From assembly GCF_000375345.1 (NCBI RefSeq), contig NZ_AQXD01000006.1, forward strand, positions 1 through 64,000: a stretch of DNA of 64,000 nucleotides, written 5' to 3'. How positions within the stretch are numbered: the stretch's first letter is position 1; every line of letters starts with the position of its first letter. The position numbers were made by a program, and so were the translations under genes. Under the pieces are notes generated by a model, which saw only the letters and a program-made list of their open reading frames with translations, did no database searches and was not told the origin of the DNA. Source of the stretch: Wohlfahrtiimonas chitiniclastica DSM 18708. GTDB lineage: Bacteria > Pseudomonadota > Gammaproteobacteria > Cardiobacteriales > Wohlfahrtiimonadaceae. Positions 26,399 through 36,400 of this stretch are shown one piece after another.

Positions 26399-27658
26399 AT
26401 GGCAGATAATAAACAAGTTGTGAATGAAGAAACGCCAAGCTTAGTGGTTGGTTTAGACATTGGGACCAGCAAAGTGTTGGCAGTGGTGGCGGAAGTGAAT
26501 GATCATCATGTGATCATTCGTGGATTGAGCCGCCAAAAAACATATGGCGTCAATGCGGGTGAAATCTCAGACATTGAGCAAGTGGCTGCGGCTGTGAAAA
26601 ATGCGATCACAGATTTAGAGCAACAGAGCGAATGTAGAATTTATTCGCTCTCAGCGTCGTTGTCTGGCAAACACATTGAGTGTTATGAAACTGGTGGTAT
26701 GGTGCCGATCAATCGTAAAGAAGTGACGTATAAAGATAAGCAAGAGGTGTTGAACACAGCTCATGACATGGCGTTGCCTCAGGGCTCTGAAATCATCAAC
26801 ATGATTCCCCAAGAGTATGAGATTGATAAGCAAAAAGGCATCACCAATCCCATTGGCATGGCGGGCATTCGCTTAGCGGTCAAGGCGCTAGCAATCGCTG
26901 CGGCGAGCAATGCACTAGACAATACACGTAAATGTATCCGTCGCTGTAATTTTGATGTGGACCATTTTGTGTTTCAAGGTTTAGCCTCTTCAATTGCGGT
27001 ATTAACGGAAGATGAAAAGCGCTTAGGCGTCTGTTTAGTGGACATTGGCAGCGGCACTTTAGATTTAGCCATTTACATCAATGGTCAATTAAAAGATGTG
27101 GTGAGCATTCCATTTGGCGGTGACTTTGTCACCATGGACATTGCCCGTGTGATGCATATGAGTACGGATCTTGCAGAAAGCTTTAAAGTCAAATATGGTT
27201 CAGCGAGCGTTGATCGCGTGCCTCATGGTGAGATGGTGAGCATGCCAGTGCATCAAGGTGTAAAAACCGTCTCGCGCGCTGATTTAGCCGCCATCATCGA
27301 GCCACGCTATGATGATTTCTTTGGGCTCATTCGTCAAACCCTTAAAAGCAACTATTATGATCACATGTTAGGGGCAGGGCTTGTGTTTACAGGGGGCGCT
27401 GCTAATATTGATGGTTTCGTGGATGCTGCGATCAGATATTTTGACCAACCGGTGCGTGTCGGGTATGTTAAAAATGTGCAGCTTGATCCAAAACTGCGTG
27501 AAAAAAATATCAATATTAGTGATCCAGAGTATGCAAATGTGATAGGATTGCTAGGAAAGCATCAAGAATATTTGATAAATCATCGTGGACTGATTGAAGA
27601 GGCACCGAAGTTGACCTTCCTTCAAAAAGTCAAAAAGGGGCTAAAGCAATATTTTTAA
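26399..27658 (+). CDS. ftsA: Cell division protein FtsA
   Basis: 419 residues, actin-like ATPase that ties FtsZ filaments to the membrane. Phosphate-1 block VVGLDIGTSKVLAVVAE, phosphate-2 VDIGSGTLDLAI and the adenosine-site TGGAANIDGF are present, and the C-terminal amphipathic tail FLQKVKKGLKQYF is the membrane-targeting helix. ATG 26399 is preferred to an adjoining GTG. Confidence 0.95.
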   Translation: MADNKQVVNEETPSLVVGLDIGTSKVLAVVAEVNDHHVIIRGLSRQKTYGVNAGEISDIEQVAAAVKNAITDLEQQSECRIYSLSASLSGKHIECYETGGMVPINRKEVTYKDKQEVLNTAHDMALPQGSEIINMIPQEYEIDKQKGITNPIGMAGIRLAVKALAIAAASNALDNTRKCIRRCNFDVDHFVFQGLASSIAVLTEDEKRLGVCLVDIGSGTLDLAIYINGQLKDVVSIPFGGDFVTMDIARVMHMSTDLAESFKVKYGSASVDRVPHGEMVSMPVHQGVKTVSRADLAAIIEPRYDDFFGLIRQTLKSNYYDHMLGAGLVFTGGAANIDGFVDAAIRYFDQPVRVGYVKNVQLDPKLREKNINISDPEYANVIGLLGKHQEYLINHRGLIEEAPKLTFLQKVKKGLKQYF

Positions 27659-27674
27659 TATTTAAGAATATTTT

Positions 27675-27682
27675 GCTATAAT
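27675..27682 (+). promoter_or_regulatory. Promoter -10 element directly upstream of ftsZ
   Basis: TATAAT at 27677-27682 in the context TTTTGCTATAATGG gives an extended -10 (TGnTATAAT is nearly met as TTGCTATAAT). It is 34 bases before the ftsZ ATG. The -35 region is AT-rich without a clear match. It fits the extra ftsZ promoters known in other species. Confidence 0.55.
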
Positions 27683-27715
27683 GGCGTGAATTTTATTTTT
27701 TATGGGGTTTTATAG

Positions 27716-28840
27716 ATGCCAGTTTTTGAATTACACCAAGACTTTGAAGACCAAAAACCAATTATAAAAATTATTGGCGTTGGTGGCGCTGGTGGCAACG
27801 CTGTAACTCATATGGTTGATTCAGGTTTAAAAGGTGTTCACTTTTTATCCGCTAATACTGACTCGCAAGCACTTAAAAAAACCAAAGCAGAAATCATGAT
27901 CCAATTAGGATCATCATTGACCAAAGGTTTAGGTGCTGGTGCAAACCCTGAGATCGGTCGTCAAGCCGCTCTAGAAGATAAAGAGCGCATCAAAGAAGCA
28001 TTAGATGGTGCGAACATGGTTTTTGTGGCAGCAGGCATGGGCGGTGGTACCGGAACAGGTGCTGCGCCAGTGATTGCTGAGATTGCCCGTGAAATGGGAA
28101 TTTTAACCGTTGCTGTGGTGTCAAGACCCTTTAGCTTTGAAGGCAAAAAGCGTGAAAAAGCGGCCAATGATGGCTTAAAAGTTTTGGCCGATCATGTCGA
28201 TTCTTTGATCACCATTCCAAACGAACGTTTATTGACAGTGTTGGGTAAAACCGCCAGTTTAGTTGAGGCATTTGCCGCAGCAAACAACGTGTTGTACAAC
28301 GCTGTTCAAGGCATCTCTGAGAGCATCATTAAGCCAGGTTTAATCAACCTTGACTTCAATGACGTGAAAACAGTGATGAGCCAACAAGGTATGGCGATGA
28401 TGGGCGTGGGCTCAGCATCTGGCGACAATCGTGCGCGTGAAGCGACACAAGAAGCCATTGCCTCTCCGTTGTTAGACAACATTAACTTAGCGGGTGCTAA
28501 GGGTATTTTAGTGAACATTACAGGTGGCATGGGCTTATCCATTGGTGAATACAATGAAGTGGGTCAAATGATCAGCGAATATGCGTCTGATGATGCAACC
28601 GTGATCATTGGTACTGCCATCGAAGAAGAGTTGGGTGATGAATTACGTGTCACCATCATTGCAACTGGTTTAGATGCACCAAAAGACACCACAACAGCAC
28701 CAACCACACGTCGCCGCGTTGCAACGACTGTGGAAGAGCAGGAAGAAGAGCATCCTGCGGAGCGTCGCGGTTCTAAGCAGGACAAATTGTTTGGTGAAAT
28801 CTTAGATATTCCCGCCTTTTTGAGAAAGCAATCAAATTAA
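27716..28840 (+). CDS. ftsZ: Cell division GTPase FtsZ
   Basis: 374 residues, tubulin-like GTPase of the Z ring. [14 protein letters not shown] at the N-terminus, tubulin signature [20 protein letters not shown] and T7-loop [11 protein letters not shown] are intact. A short variable linker of about 40 residues (Thr and Glu/Arg-rich) leads to the conserved tail [11 protein letters not shown] that binds FtsA and ZipA. The 57-base gap before it holds a promoter. Confidence 0.97.
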   Translation: MPVFELHQDFEDQKPIIKIIGVGGAGGNAVTHMVDSGLKGVHFLSANTDSQALKKTKAEIMIQLGSSLTKGLGAGANPEIGRQAALEDKERIKEALDGANMVFVAAGMGGGTGTGAAPVIAEIAREMGILTVAVVSRPFSFEGKKREKAANDGLKVLADHVDSLITIPNERLLTVLGKTASLVEAFAAANNVLYNAVQGISESIIKPGLINLDFNDVKTVMSQQGMAMMGVGSASGDNRAREATQEAIASPLLDNINLAGAKGILVNITGGMGLSIGEYNEVGQMISEYASDDATVIIGTAIEEELGDELRVTIIATGLDAPKDTTTAPTTRRRVATTVEEQEEEHPAERRGSKQDKLFGEILDIPAFLRKQSN

Positions 28841-29766
28841 TGATTAAGCAAAGAACGTTAAAACAGACCATCTCAACCGTTGGCATCGGTTTACACTCAG
28901 GGAAGAAAGTTTCCCTGACGTTGCATCCTATGCCCGTTGATTTTGGCATTCAATTTAAACGCAGTGACATGCCAAACAGTACACCTTTTAAAGTGTCGGC
29001 TGAAGGCGTGATCGAGACCATGCTTGCCACAAAAATTGCAAGTGGTCCGGACTCAAAAGAGACTGTGTCTACGGTTGAACACTTGATGGCAGCCCTTGCT
29101 GCTTTCGGGATTGACAACGTGTTGATTGAAGTGAGTGCGGCGGAAGTGCCCATCATGGATGGCAGCTCTGCACCGTTTGTTTACTTATTGCAATCAGCGG
29201 GCACCGTTGATCAAGAAGCGCCAAAGCGCTTTATTAAAATTAAGAAAACAGTGAGCGTCAAAGAAGATGATAAGGTGGCAACATTAGAGCCATACAATGG
29301 CTTTGCCTTAGACTTTACCATTAACTTTAACCATCCTGTTTTAAATCGCACGGGCGATCATGTTGCGTGTGATTTTTCAGCAAAAGTTTTCATCGAAGAG
29401 TTTTCACGTGCGCGAACCTTTGGTTTCATGCGTGACTTTGAAAAGATGCGCGAATACAACTTAGGTTTAGGGGGCAGTTTAGACAACGCCATTGTGGTGG
29501 ATGACTACCGCATTTTAAACGAAGGTGGTTTGCGTTATCCGGATGAATTTGTGCGTCATAAATTGTTGGATGCGGTTGGTGACTTATATCAATTAGGTTA
29601 TCCGATTTTAGGTAAATTTGTGGGCTATAAAGCAGGACATCGATTGAACAATCTTTTGATTCGTGAGTTGATGAGCCAGCGGGATGCCTATGAATGGGTG
29701 ACATGCGAAGAAGAAGAGTTCTCCATTTTTGCACAATTTACATTGCCAACATTTGTACACGCTTAA
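28840..29766 (+). CDS. lpxC: UDP-3-O-acyl-N-acetylglucosamine deacetylase
   Basis: 308 residues. Zn-dependent committed step of lipid A synthesis. Zinc ligands are seen in VEHLMAALAAFG and in the HKLLDAVGDLYQLG block, with the general acid His in AGHRLNN. Start overlaps the ftsZ stop by one base. No terminator is visible in the following 129-base AT-rich gap, which ends with the rpsP ribosome site and presumably contains its promoter. Confidence 0.96.
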   Translation: MIKQRTLKQTISTVGIGLHSGKKVSLTLHPMPVDFGIQFKRSDMPNSTPFKVSAEGVIETMLATKIASGPDSKETVSTVEHLMAALAAFGIDNVLIEVSAAEVPIMDGSSAPFVYLLQSAGTVDQEAPKRFIKIKKTVSVKEDDKVATLEPYNGFALDFTINFNHPVLNRTGDHVACDFSAKVFIEEFSRARTFGFMRDFEKMREYNLGLGGSLDNAIVVDDYRILNEGGLRYPDEFVRHKLLDAVGDLYQLGYPILGKFVGYKAGHRLNNLLIRELMSQRDAYEWVTCEEEEFSIFAQFTLPTFVHA

Positions 29767-29895
29767 ATATTTTCTTTTTCTAACTTTTGTAGTAGAATGA
29801 GATGTTATTTTTGTGCTTCTCTATGTATCGTGTCTCTATATTTTAAAAGAAGTACTGTGTTATTTAATTATTGATATTTTTAGGATTTTTATTTT

Positions 29896-30147
29896 ATGGT
29901 TACAATTCGTTTAGCACGTGGTGGATCTAAGAAGCGCCCTTTCTATCAAGTCGTTGCTGCAGACAGCAGAAACGTTGCAACAGGTCGTTATATTGAGCGT
30001 TTAGGTTTCTTTAACCCAATCGCTTCAGGTCAAGAAGAACGTGTACGCATTGATATGGATCGTTTAAACTATTGGAAAGGTGTGGGTGCACAACCAACTG
30101 ATCGTGTTAAACAATTAATTAATGAGTTAAACAAAAAAGCTCAATAA
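29896..30147 (+). CDS. rpsP: Ribosomal protein bS16
   Basis: 83 residues, [25 protein letters not shown], typical length and sequence of S16, needed for 30S assembly. First gene of the rpsP-rimM-trmD group. A strong terminator-like hairpin follows it before rimM. Confidence 0.97.
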   Translation: MVTIRLARGGSKKRPFYQVVAADSRNVATGRYIERLGFFNPIASGQEERVRIDMDRLNYWKGVGAQPTDRVKQLINELNKKAQ

Positions 30148-30168
30148 TTAGTTTTGAATAATAGAAAT

Positions 30169-30198
30169 ACCTCATTCGCTCGAGTGAGGTTTTTTTTT
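30169..30198 (+). terminator. Terminator or attenuator between rpsP and rimM
   Basis: Stem ACCTCATTCG / CGAGTGAGGT followed by nine T. It is inside what is normally one operon, 13 bases before the rimM start, so partial termination would lower rimM-trmD against rpsP. Confidence 0.8.
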
Positions 30199-30211
30199 GA
30201 AGGCGATTTAT

Positions 30212-30724
30212 ATGGACAATCACGATAAAATTGTTGTGGGTAAAATTAACGGTTTTTACGGCCTAAAAGGTTTTGTGAAAGTATTTTCTGAAACGCGCCC
30301 AAGAGATGCCATCTTTGACTATGATCATCTATATGTCTTCAGAAACAATGAGTGGCAAACATTGGTGGTGGAAAAAGCCCAATATGCAGGCAAAAGCTTG
30401 GTGATCAAATTTGAAGGCTTCATTGATCGCACAGCGATTGAGCCTTATTACGGTTTACAGCTTTTCATTGAGCGCGATCAGTTAGAAGACCTCAAAGAGG
30501 GTGAATTTTACTGGGCAGATTTATTGGGCATTACGGTGAAAAATACTGAAGGCCATGTCTTTGGGGAAGTGTCTGAGTTTTTAGAAACGGGCGCAAATGA
30601 TGTGATGATCGTGAAAAAAGGTGGCGCAACCACATTGATTCCTTTCACACGTGGTCATGCCATTTTAGATGTGGACTTGGAAAATCGTGTCATTTTAGTG
30701 GATTGGGATGAAGATGATCTTTGA
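30212..30724 (+). CDS. rimM: Ribosome maturation factor RimM
   Basis: 170 residues from ATG 30212 (GAAGG upstream); the earlier TTG 30197 falls in the terminator T-run. N-terminal RimM barrel ([20 protein letters not shown]) and C-terminal PRC-barrel ([28 protein letters not shown]). Helps 16S 3' domain maturation with S19. Overlaps trmD by 17 bases. Confidence 0.94.
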   Translation: MDNHDKIVVGKINGFYGLKGFVKVFSETRPRDAIFDYDHLYVFRNNEWQTLVVEKAQYAGKSLVIKFEGFIDRTAIEPYYGLQLFIERDQLEDLKEGEFYWADLLGITVKNTEGHVFGEVSEFLETGANDVMIVKKGGATTLIPFTRGHAILDVDLENRVILVDWDEDDL

Positions 30725-31412
30725 TGTCATCACGCTTTTTCCTGAATTGATTGAGGGTTACTGCGAACTTGGCGTTGTCGGACGCGCTCATCAAAAGGGC
30801 AGCATTGAAACCCGTTGTTGGAATCCTCGTCAATACACCACAGACATTCATCATACTGTGGATGATCGCCCATATGGCGGTGGTCCTGGCATGGTGATGA
30901 AGTATCAGCCTTTAAAAGATGCTTTTGATGAGATTAAAGCAACCCGTCAAGCGCGTGGTTATCGCATTTATCTCTCGCCGCGCGGTCGATTGTTGGATCA
31001 ACAACTCGTGCAAACGCTCTCTGAGCAATCACACATTGTTTTGCTGTGCGGTCGTTATGAAGGGGTTGATGAGCGCATCATTGACAGTGAAATTGATCTT
31101 GAATTATCGATTGGGGATTATGTGTTATCTGGCGGTGAGCTTGCAGCTAATGTGGTGATTGATTCAGTGGCGCGTTTGTTGCCAGATGTGTTATCGAATC
31201 ATGAATCCTTTGAGCAAGATTCCTTCAGCAATGGATTATTAGATTGCCCACACTATACGCGCCCAGAAGAGATCAACGGCATGCGTGTGCCAGATGTGTT
31301 GCTCTCAGGCAATCACAAAAACATTGCCAAATGGCGCACTGAGCGATCAATTGCAGACACTCAAGAACGCCGCCCGGATTTGTGGGAAAAATTAAATCTC
31401 CACACGAAGTAG
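30708..31412 (+). CDS. trmD: tRNA (guanine37-N1)-methyltransferase
   Basis: 234 residues, SPOUT knot enzyme using SAM to make m1G37. Knot motifs: [30 protein letters not shown] and [14 protein letters not shown], plus the C-terminal [24 protein letters not shown] 30708 or 30714 may be used. rplS, which normally follows, is missing; the 3' end overlaps the convergent rnz by 21 bases. Confidence 0.96.
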   Translation: MKMIFDVITLFPELIEGYCELGVVGRAHQKGSIETRCWNPRQYTTDIHHTVDDRPYGGGPGMVMKYQPLKDAFDEIKATRQARGYRIYLSPRGRLLDQQLVQTLSEQSHIVLLCGRYEGVDERIIDSEIDLELSIGDYVLSGGELAANVVIDSVARLLPDVLSNHESFEQDSFSNGLLDCPHYTRPEEINGMRVPDVLLSGNHKNIAKWRTERSIADTQERRPDLWEKLNLHTK

Positions 31413-32231
31413 ATCGTGAGCTAAATGGCTGTTTGGAAAAATTGAGCGGCACTCATCAATCAGTTGCTGCTGCAATGCTTGATTATAATAACGTGAGCTG
31501 ATGTGGGTCATATAAAGTTTACCCACATTTGCTGTATGTGCCGTTGTGGCAGTTTGTACCGTGGTTGAATGGGCACGCTGTAAGGCGAGTTCTTCAAACT
31601 CTGCTGCGTATGTGGTTTCGTGCACCATAAAATCAGCATCTTTGGCAATGGTGATGGCATTATCGCAAGGATAAGTGTCCCCAAAGATCACCACAGTTTT
31701 CCCATCACGATGGGGATGATGTTCCTCAATTCGATAGGCAAAGGATTGCACACGATGTTGCAATTCAATGGCTGTAACCGTAATGGTATCATCTTCAAAC
31801 ACAGTGAATGGCTGACTTGGATCGCTGTTTGGTGTTAATTCAATGATCTCAAAGGGAAAGAGCATAAAGGATTCAGAAATCTCAATCACGGTTTCTAAGA
31901 TTTTACGAATGCCTTTCGGGCCATAGAGCGTCAATGGCTTTTGGCAACCAGTCATAGAGCGGCTTGTTAAAAAACCAAACAGCCCAAAAATATGATCACC
32001 ATGCAAATGGGTGATGAAAATTTTAGAAATTTTAGGCAACGTGATGCCAGGCAATTGAACATTATTTTTAGATTCTTGTTGCTGTAAGCGTTGGATTTGA
32101 TGGCCTGTGGCTTCGCCGCAATCAAATAGCCACATCTCATGACGTTCTTGGGTTAAATCTAAAACCATGCTGGTGACATTGCGTTGTAAAGATGGACGGC
32201 CAGCGCCGGTGCCTAAGAATGTGAGATTCAT
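31392..32231 (-). CDS. rnz: Ribonuclease Z
   Basis: 279 residues, metallo-beta-lactamase fold, tRNA 3' end endonuclease. Starts [21 protein letters not shown]; zinc motif [21 protein letters not shown] with metal Asp, HETTYA, and the final HISSRYY His. As the tRNA genes in this window encode CCA, its main role may be on other substrates. Divergent from endA. Confidence 0.95.
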   Translation of the reverse strand: MNLTFLGTGAGRPSLQRNVTSMVLDLTQERHEMWLFDCGEATGHQIQRLQQQESKNNVQLPGITLPKISKIFITHLHGDHIFGLFGFLTSRSMTGCQKPLTLYGPKGIRKILETVIEISESFMLFPFEIIELTPNSDPSQPFTVFEDDTITVTAIELQHRVQSFAYRIEEHHPHRDGKTVVIFGDTYPCDNAITIAKDADFMVHETTYAAEFEELALQRAHSTTVQTATTAHTANVGKLYMTHISSRYYNQALQQQLIDECRSIFPNSHLAHDLLRVEI

Positions 32232-32291
32232 GCGAGTGCCCTGAGTTGACGGATTTTGGCATTATAGCAGAATTTAAAATCTCAGGTTTGA

Positions 32292-32320
32292 TTGAGGTGC
32301 TGCCCATAGATTGCTATAGT
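32292..32320 (+). promoter_or_regulatory. Promoter of endA
   Basis: TTGAGG (32292-32297), 17-base spacer, TATAGT (32315-32320), with TGC just before the -10 (extended -10). It is 34 bases upstream of the endA ATG. Confidence 0.6.
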
Positions 32321-32353
32321 ATGCGACTTTTAATGATACAAATGGCATAAAAG

Positions 32354-33163
32354 ATGGCGAAAAAACCACAAAAAACCGTGACCCCACAAGATTTATCTCG
32401 CTTGTGGACACAATTTCAACGACGTCCCTTACAAACGATCGCAATGATTGTCTTTGCATTGATCGCTTCATTCTTTGGTGGCAAAACCATCATTGAAAAG
32501 AGTGATAAGGGTGATTCGCGTGACGTACAAACGTTTGCAAAAGCCAAAACAAAATTGATCAAATTGTACAAAGACAATCCAAACATTAAAGAATTTTATT
32601 GTGGTTGTGATTTCACCTATGAAGAGCGTAAATCGAGTTTAGATTTTAAAAAATGTGGTTATCAAGTGCGCAATCAAAGCAACATTGCGCGTGCTAACCG
32701 CATTGAGTGGGAGCATGTCATGCCCGCTCATAACTTTGGTAAAAACTTGCAGTGTTGGCAAGAAGGTGGCCGTAAAAATTGCCAAGATTATGCCAAATTT
32801 AATGTGATGGAAGGGGATATGCATAATTTGCAGCCAGCCATTGGGGAGGTGAATGGGGATCGTTCAAATTTCCGTTACAGTGAGTTTACCAAGCGCTTTG
32901 GTCAGTATGGCAAATGCCATTTTGCTGTGGATCCTAAAAAGCGCCAAGTGCAGCCACGTAATGAGATCAAAGGCGTGATTGCCCGCACTTATTTATACAT
33001 GGAAGCGCGTTATGGCATCAAAGTGGCTGAGCAAGAGAAAAAGCTCATGAATGAATGGAATCGCACGTATCCTGTGGATGCTTGGGAGTGCCGCCGCAAT
33101 GAGATCATCGCTAAAATGCAAGGCAATGATAATCCATTCATCACCTCACAATGTAAAAAGTAA
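32354..33163 (+). CDS. endA: Endonuclease I family nuclease (EndA/NucM), membrane-anchored
   Basis: 269 residues. Non-specific DNA/RNA endonuclease of the His-Me family. The active site is seen as IEWEHVMPAHNFG, with MEGDMHNLQPAIGEVNGDRSN; paired cysteines (YCGCDF, KKCGY, LQCW, KNC, CHF, WEC, QCKK) fit a disulfide-bonded periplasmic enzyme. Unusually, about 30 polar residues precede the single hydrophobic segment (IAMIVFALIASFFGG), so it looks like a signal anchor rather than a cleaved signal. Could serve nutrient or DNA processing outside the inner membrane. Promoter and terminator suggest a single-gene unit. Confidence 0.9.
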   Translation: MAKKPQKTVTPQDLSRLWTQFQRRPLQTIAMIVFALIASFFGGKTIIEKSDKGDSRDVQTFAKAKTKLIKLYKDNPNIKEFYCGCDFTYEERKSSLDFKKCGYQVRNQSNIARANRIEWEHVMPAHNFGKNLQCWQEGGRKNCQDYAKFNVMEGDMHNLQPAIGEVNGDRSNFRYSEFTKRFGQYGKCHFAVDPKKRQVQPRNEIKGVIARTYLYMEARYGIKVAEQEKKLMNEWNRTYPVDAWECRRNEIIAKMQGNDNPFITSQCKK

Positions 33164-33187
33164 AGCAATGTCAGTTTTTTAAGATTC

Positions 33188-33217
33188 AACAAAAGCGCTG
33201 TATGGCGCTTTTTGTTG
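33188..33217 (+). terminator. Terminator of endA
   Basis: Stem CAACAAAAGCGC / GCGCTTTTTGTTG; T-rich right arm. 25 bases after the stop. Confidence 0.82.
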
Positions 33218-33232
33218 ATTTACCGATGTATT

Positions 33233-33263
33233 TTGTCAAACTTAGACAGAGATGTTCTATAAT
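33233..33263 (+). promoter_or_regulatory. Promoter of the pilY1-like gene
   Basis: TTGTCA (33233-33238) and TATAAT (33258-33263) with a 19-base spacer. It lies about 195 bases before the pilY1 start, giving a long leader. Confidence 0.5.
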
Positions 33264-33272
33264 ATAAAAGTT

Positions 33273-33331
33273 AAATTGCGTAAAGTGCGAGGTTTTCTGA
33301 ATGTGGGCACTTTGATTTAAAGCAATTTTTT
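33273..33331 (+). promoter_or_regulatory. Nested hairpin with T-run in pilY1 leader (attenuator-like)
   Basis: Outer arms AAATTGC (33273-33279) and GCAATTT (33322-33328), inner arms AAAGTGC (33282-33288) and GCACTTT (33307-33313), followed by a run of T. The structure begins right after the predicted transcription start and ends like an intrinsic terminator, so conditional termination ahead of pilY1 is possible. It does not match the conserved core of a riboswitch I can name. The rest of 33332-33456 shows no other signal beyond the ribosome site region. Confidence 0.5.
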
Positions 33332-33456
33332 ATAAATTATATGATGGTTGAGCACTATATTATGAGATTTTTCAGTACCATAACGGAACGATCACTTTAG
33401 GTTCGATCATAGAATTGACAGTCATTTATAACAAATTAGGGTATCGAGAGTCATCC

Positions 33457-36400
33457 ATGAAACAGCAAACATTATTGATAAAAATGTTACTCGCCTTAGC
33501 CCCCGTTGCCATCGGGTCGCTAGCCTTTTCTGAAGAAAAAAAAGAATTTGTGCCATCGACGGAGCCTGTGTTTAATACCGCCCAAGCGAAGCCGAATATT
33601 CATATGGTGCTCGATGATTCAGGATCAATGAAATCACGAGATATTTTAGATCGCCCAGGTGGTCGGTATATATTGCGAACTAAAGCATTAGACGATGCTG
33701 TACAAAGTTTATTATATAAATATCGTGATAAAGCATATTTGGGCATTACTTTAATCTATCAATTTCGTAATGAATCTGGATTGATTCAACTGCCTTTAGA
33801 TGATTATTCAAAAATGAGTGAATCTAATTTTAAATGGGATGTGATTGACAGAATTTCAAAATTATTGGAACGCTCTCCGGGCAATACACCCATTCGTCCT
33901 GCAGTTTACGATACATTGAAAATGTTTCGAGGCATGCCAGTGTCTGCGCGTGGTGGGATGAACGCGAATGGTACCATTCAATATGAGTCACATCGAGCTA
34001 GATATTATGAGGGCAGACAATTAGAAACACCATTAAGATATCGTTGTCAGCAAAACCATATGATTGTGATGACAGATGGACAACCCTATGGTGATACCTC
34101 TGTGGGCATTGCTGAGGTGGATAAACATTTATTCGGTCGTTATGTCCATTCTTTAAATTCCAATACAGATGTGATCAGTAATGGTGTGATTTTAAGCAGC
34201 TCAGTTGAACTGGGTAGATTTGGTTCGACATTGGGTCATATTGCCGCCAATACAGATTTACGTGATGCATTTAAACCAAAACTATTGGGTTTAGATCCAT
34301 GGCGTAGAGAAGTTTGGGGCATTAAAGATAAGGATGATGCAGGTAAAGATTGGCATGATGAATTTTCAACCAAAATGCCCATTACAGTGCACAGTGTGAG
34401 TTTGTACATTAAACCCACAGCAGATGTTTATACGGAATTAACCAGTGCCAGTAAAGGTATGAATTTAGGGTTTGAAAAAAATAAGGGAACGGCTCAAGAT
34501 CTTTTATTGGCCTTTGATACGATTTTCTCTGCCATTATCAAAAGTACCAGTAGTACGAAAGCCATGAATGATAAGGCGAATGCTGATATTTTGTTTGGCA
34601 CACCGAGAAAAGGTGATTTGTCATCCATGGGTGCCATTCGTTACGATACCACTTACAACTTTAGACAGCAGTTTGGTACCATTCGTGCCATGGTGCCTTA
34701 TATCAGTGACTGGACTGAAGATGCTTCAGGCAAAAAAATCCCGCAAGTGGATGCGGCAGGTAAGCCAAAACAGGCAACTTTAGAGTTATGGAATACAGAT
34801 CAAACGGTTAAAAGTAATCAGGGCCGATATGTCACATTAGGCGGACTTTTGAGCGATGATCGATCCATTCGTGCCATGAATGAAATTTATAAAAAGGCAT
34901 ATCCTGATTCAGGTAACAATTATGACAGAACATATGTGACATGGTTGACAGATCATGAGGTGACAACACATGCACACAATTTACGTGGACGTTTAACGCC
35001 CATTGGTAGTGTGACAAACTCAGACATTAAATTGGCCAATAAAGATGAATTATATATTGACATTACGCCTAAAAAAATGGGTGGTGAGTTAAGAGAAGGT
35101 TTGGTTAAATGGCTGATGTTTAAAGCGAAAAATCAACCTGTGAATCACTTGGTTGTGGGTGATAATAATGGTTTTATTAATTTTATCAATGCGGAAAGAG
35201 GGCTGGCTAGAGGTTATCGTGCAGGTGAACGCAACACGGCATATTTTCCAAAAATGTTGGCCAGTCGAATCGATGACATTGCCAAAGTGAATCGATCGGC
35301 AACGTTGGTGATGGAAGGACGAACCAATTTTGTGGATGCTAAAGTGGGTGCCAATCAATATGCAACCATTGGTTTAACATCTATGGGTAGTGGTGGTAAA
35401 GGATTAGTGGGTTACAGTATCTTTGAAGGTACAACCAATAATGGTCAATTATTTACTACGACATCTAATCAAATTAAACCATTGTTTGAAATCATTAACG
35501 AAGGGCCTAAAGAGTTTAGAACCAAAGGTTTTGAAAACTTAGGCTACACTTATTCGGGTTTTGAGTTTTTTAATCGGACGAATCCTTTAAATGGCGTCAA
35601 AGTCGGGCAAGCCGTTGCTGTATTTGGTAATGGTTTTGGTGTAAAAAAATCTAGCCTCTATTTCATTGATGCCCATACGGGTGAAAAAATTCGTGAAATT
35701 GTTCTCAATCCACAAGGTGGTGGTGCATCAACGCCATCGATGTTGGTGCATGCTGAAGGTGCGGGTCAAATGGTGGATCGCATTTATGTGGGCGATTACT
35801 CAGGCACACTTTATCGAGTTGATTTTAATGGTAAAGGATTAAAAGATAGTGATGTCACAGTCACCGCTTTATTTAAAGCACCGGAAAAAGGTTTTGGACA
35901 ATCCGCCATTTCCATTAAACCTTTATTATTGAAAAATGACATTACGGGCAAAGTGACGGTTTATTTTGGTACGGGTATGGCTGCGAGTAAAGAGCTTGAC
36001 CGTGGTGAAAAATCTTTGGTTGAACATAGTATTTATGCAGTGGTTGACTCGAATCAAACCAGCGCTGCTTCCACGGCAAAAGCAAGTGCGATGAACTCTA
36101 GTGCTGCATCAGTGTTAGCCCCTGTTTTAACCCAAAAAGATTTGAGCCCAGGTCAGGTTGAATATGCTAATAAGGCAAATGTCAACTATACAGATACAGA
36201 CACACATAAATTAGAGATTAAAGCACCTGTTAATGTTTCTAACAAAGATGGTTGGTATTTACGTTTGATTGCCGATGGTGATAAAAGTGGTGAACGTGTC
36301 ATTCAAGAGCCAAAGTATGATGCGCGTCATAAAGCGATTACCTTTTCAACATGGGGCGTGCATGAGCGTGAAGGCGGTAAACCGATTGACGGTTTAGATG

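Noticed and set aside
33273-33331. c-di-GMP (GEMM) riboswitch ahead of pilY1
   Set aside because: The conserved GEMM core sequences are not present; only a nested hairpin with T-run is supported.
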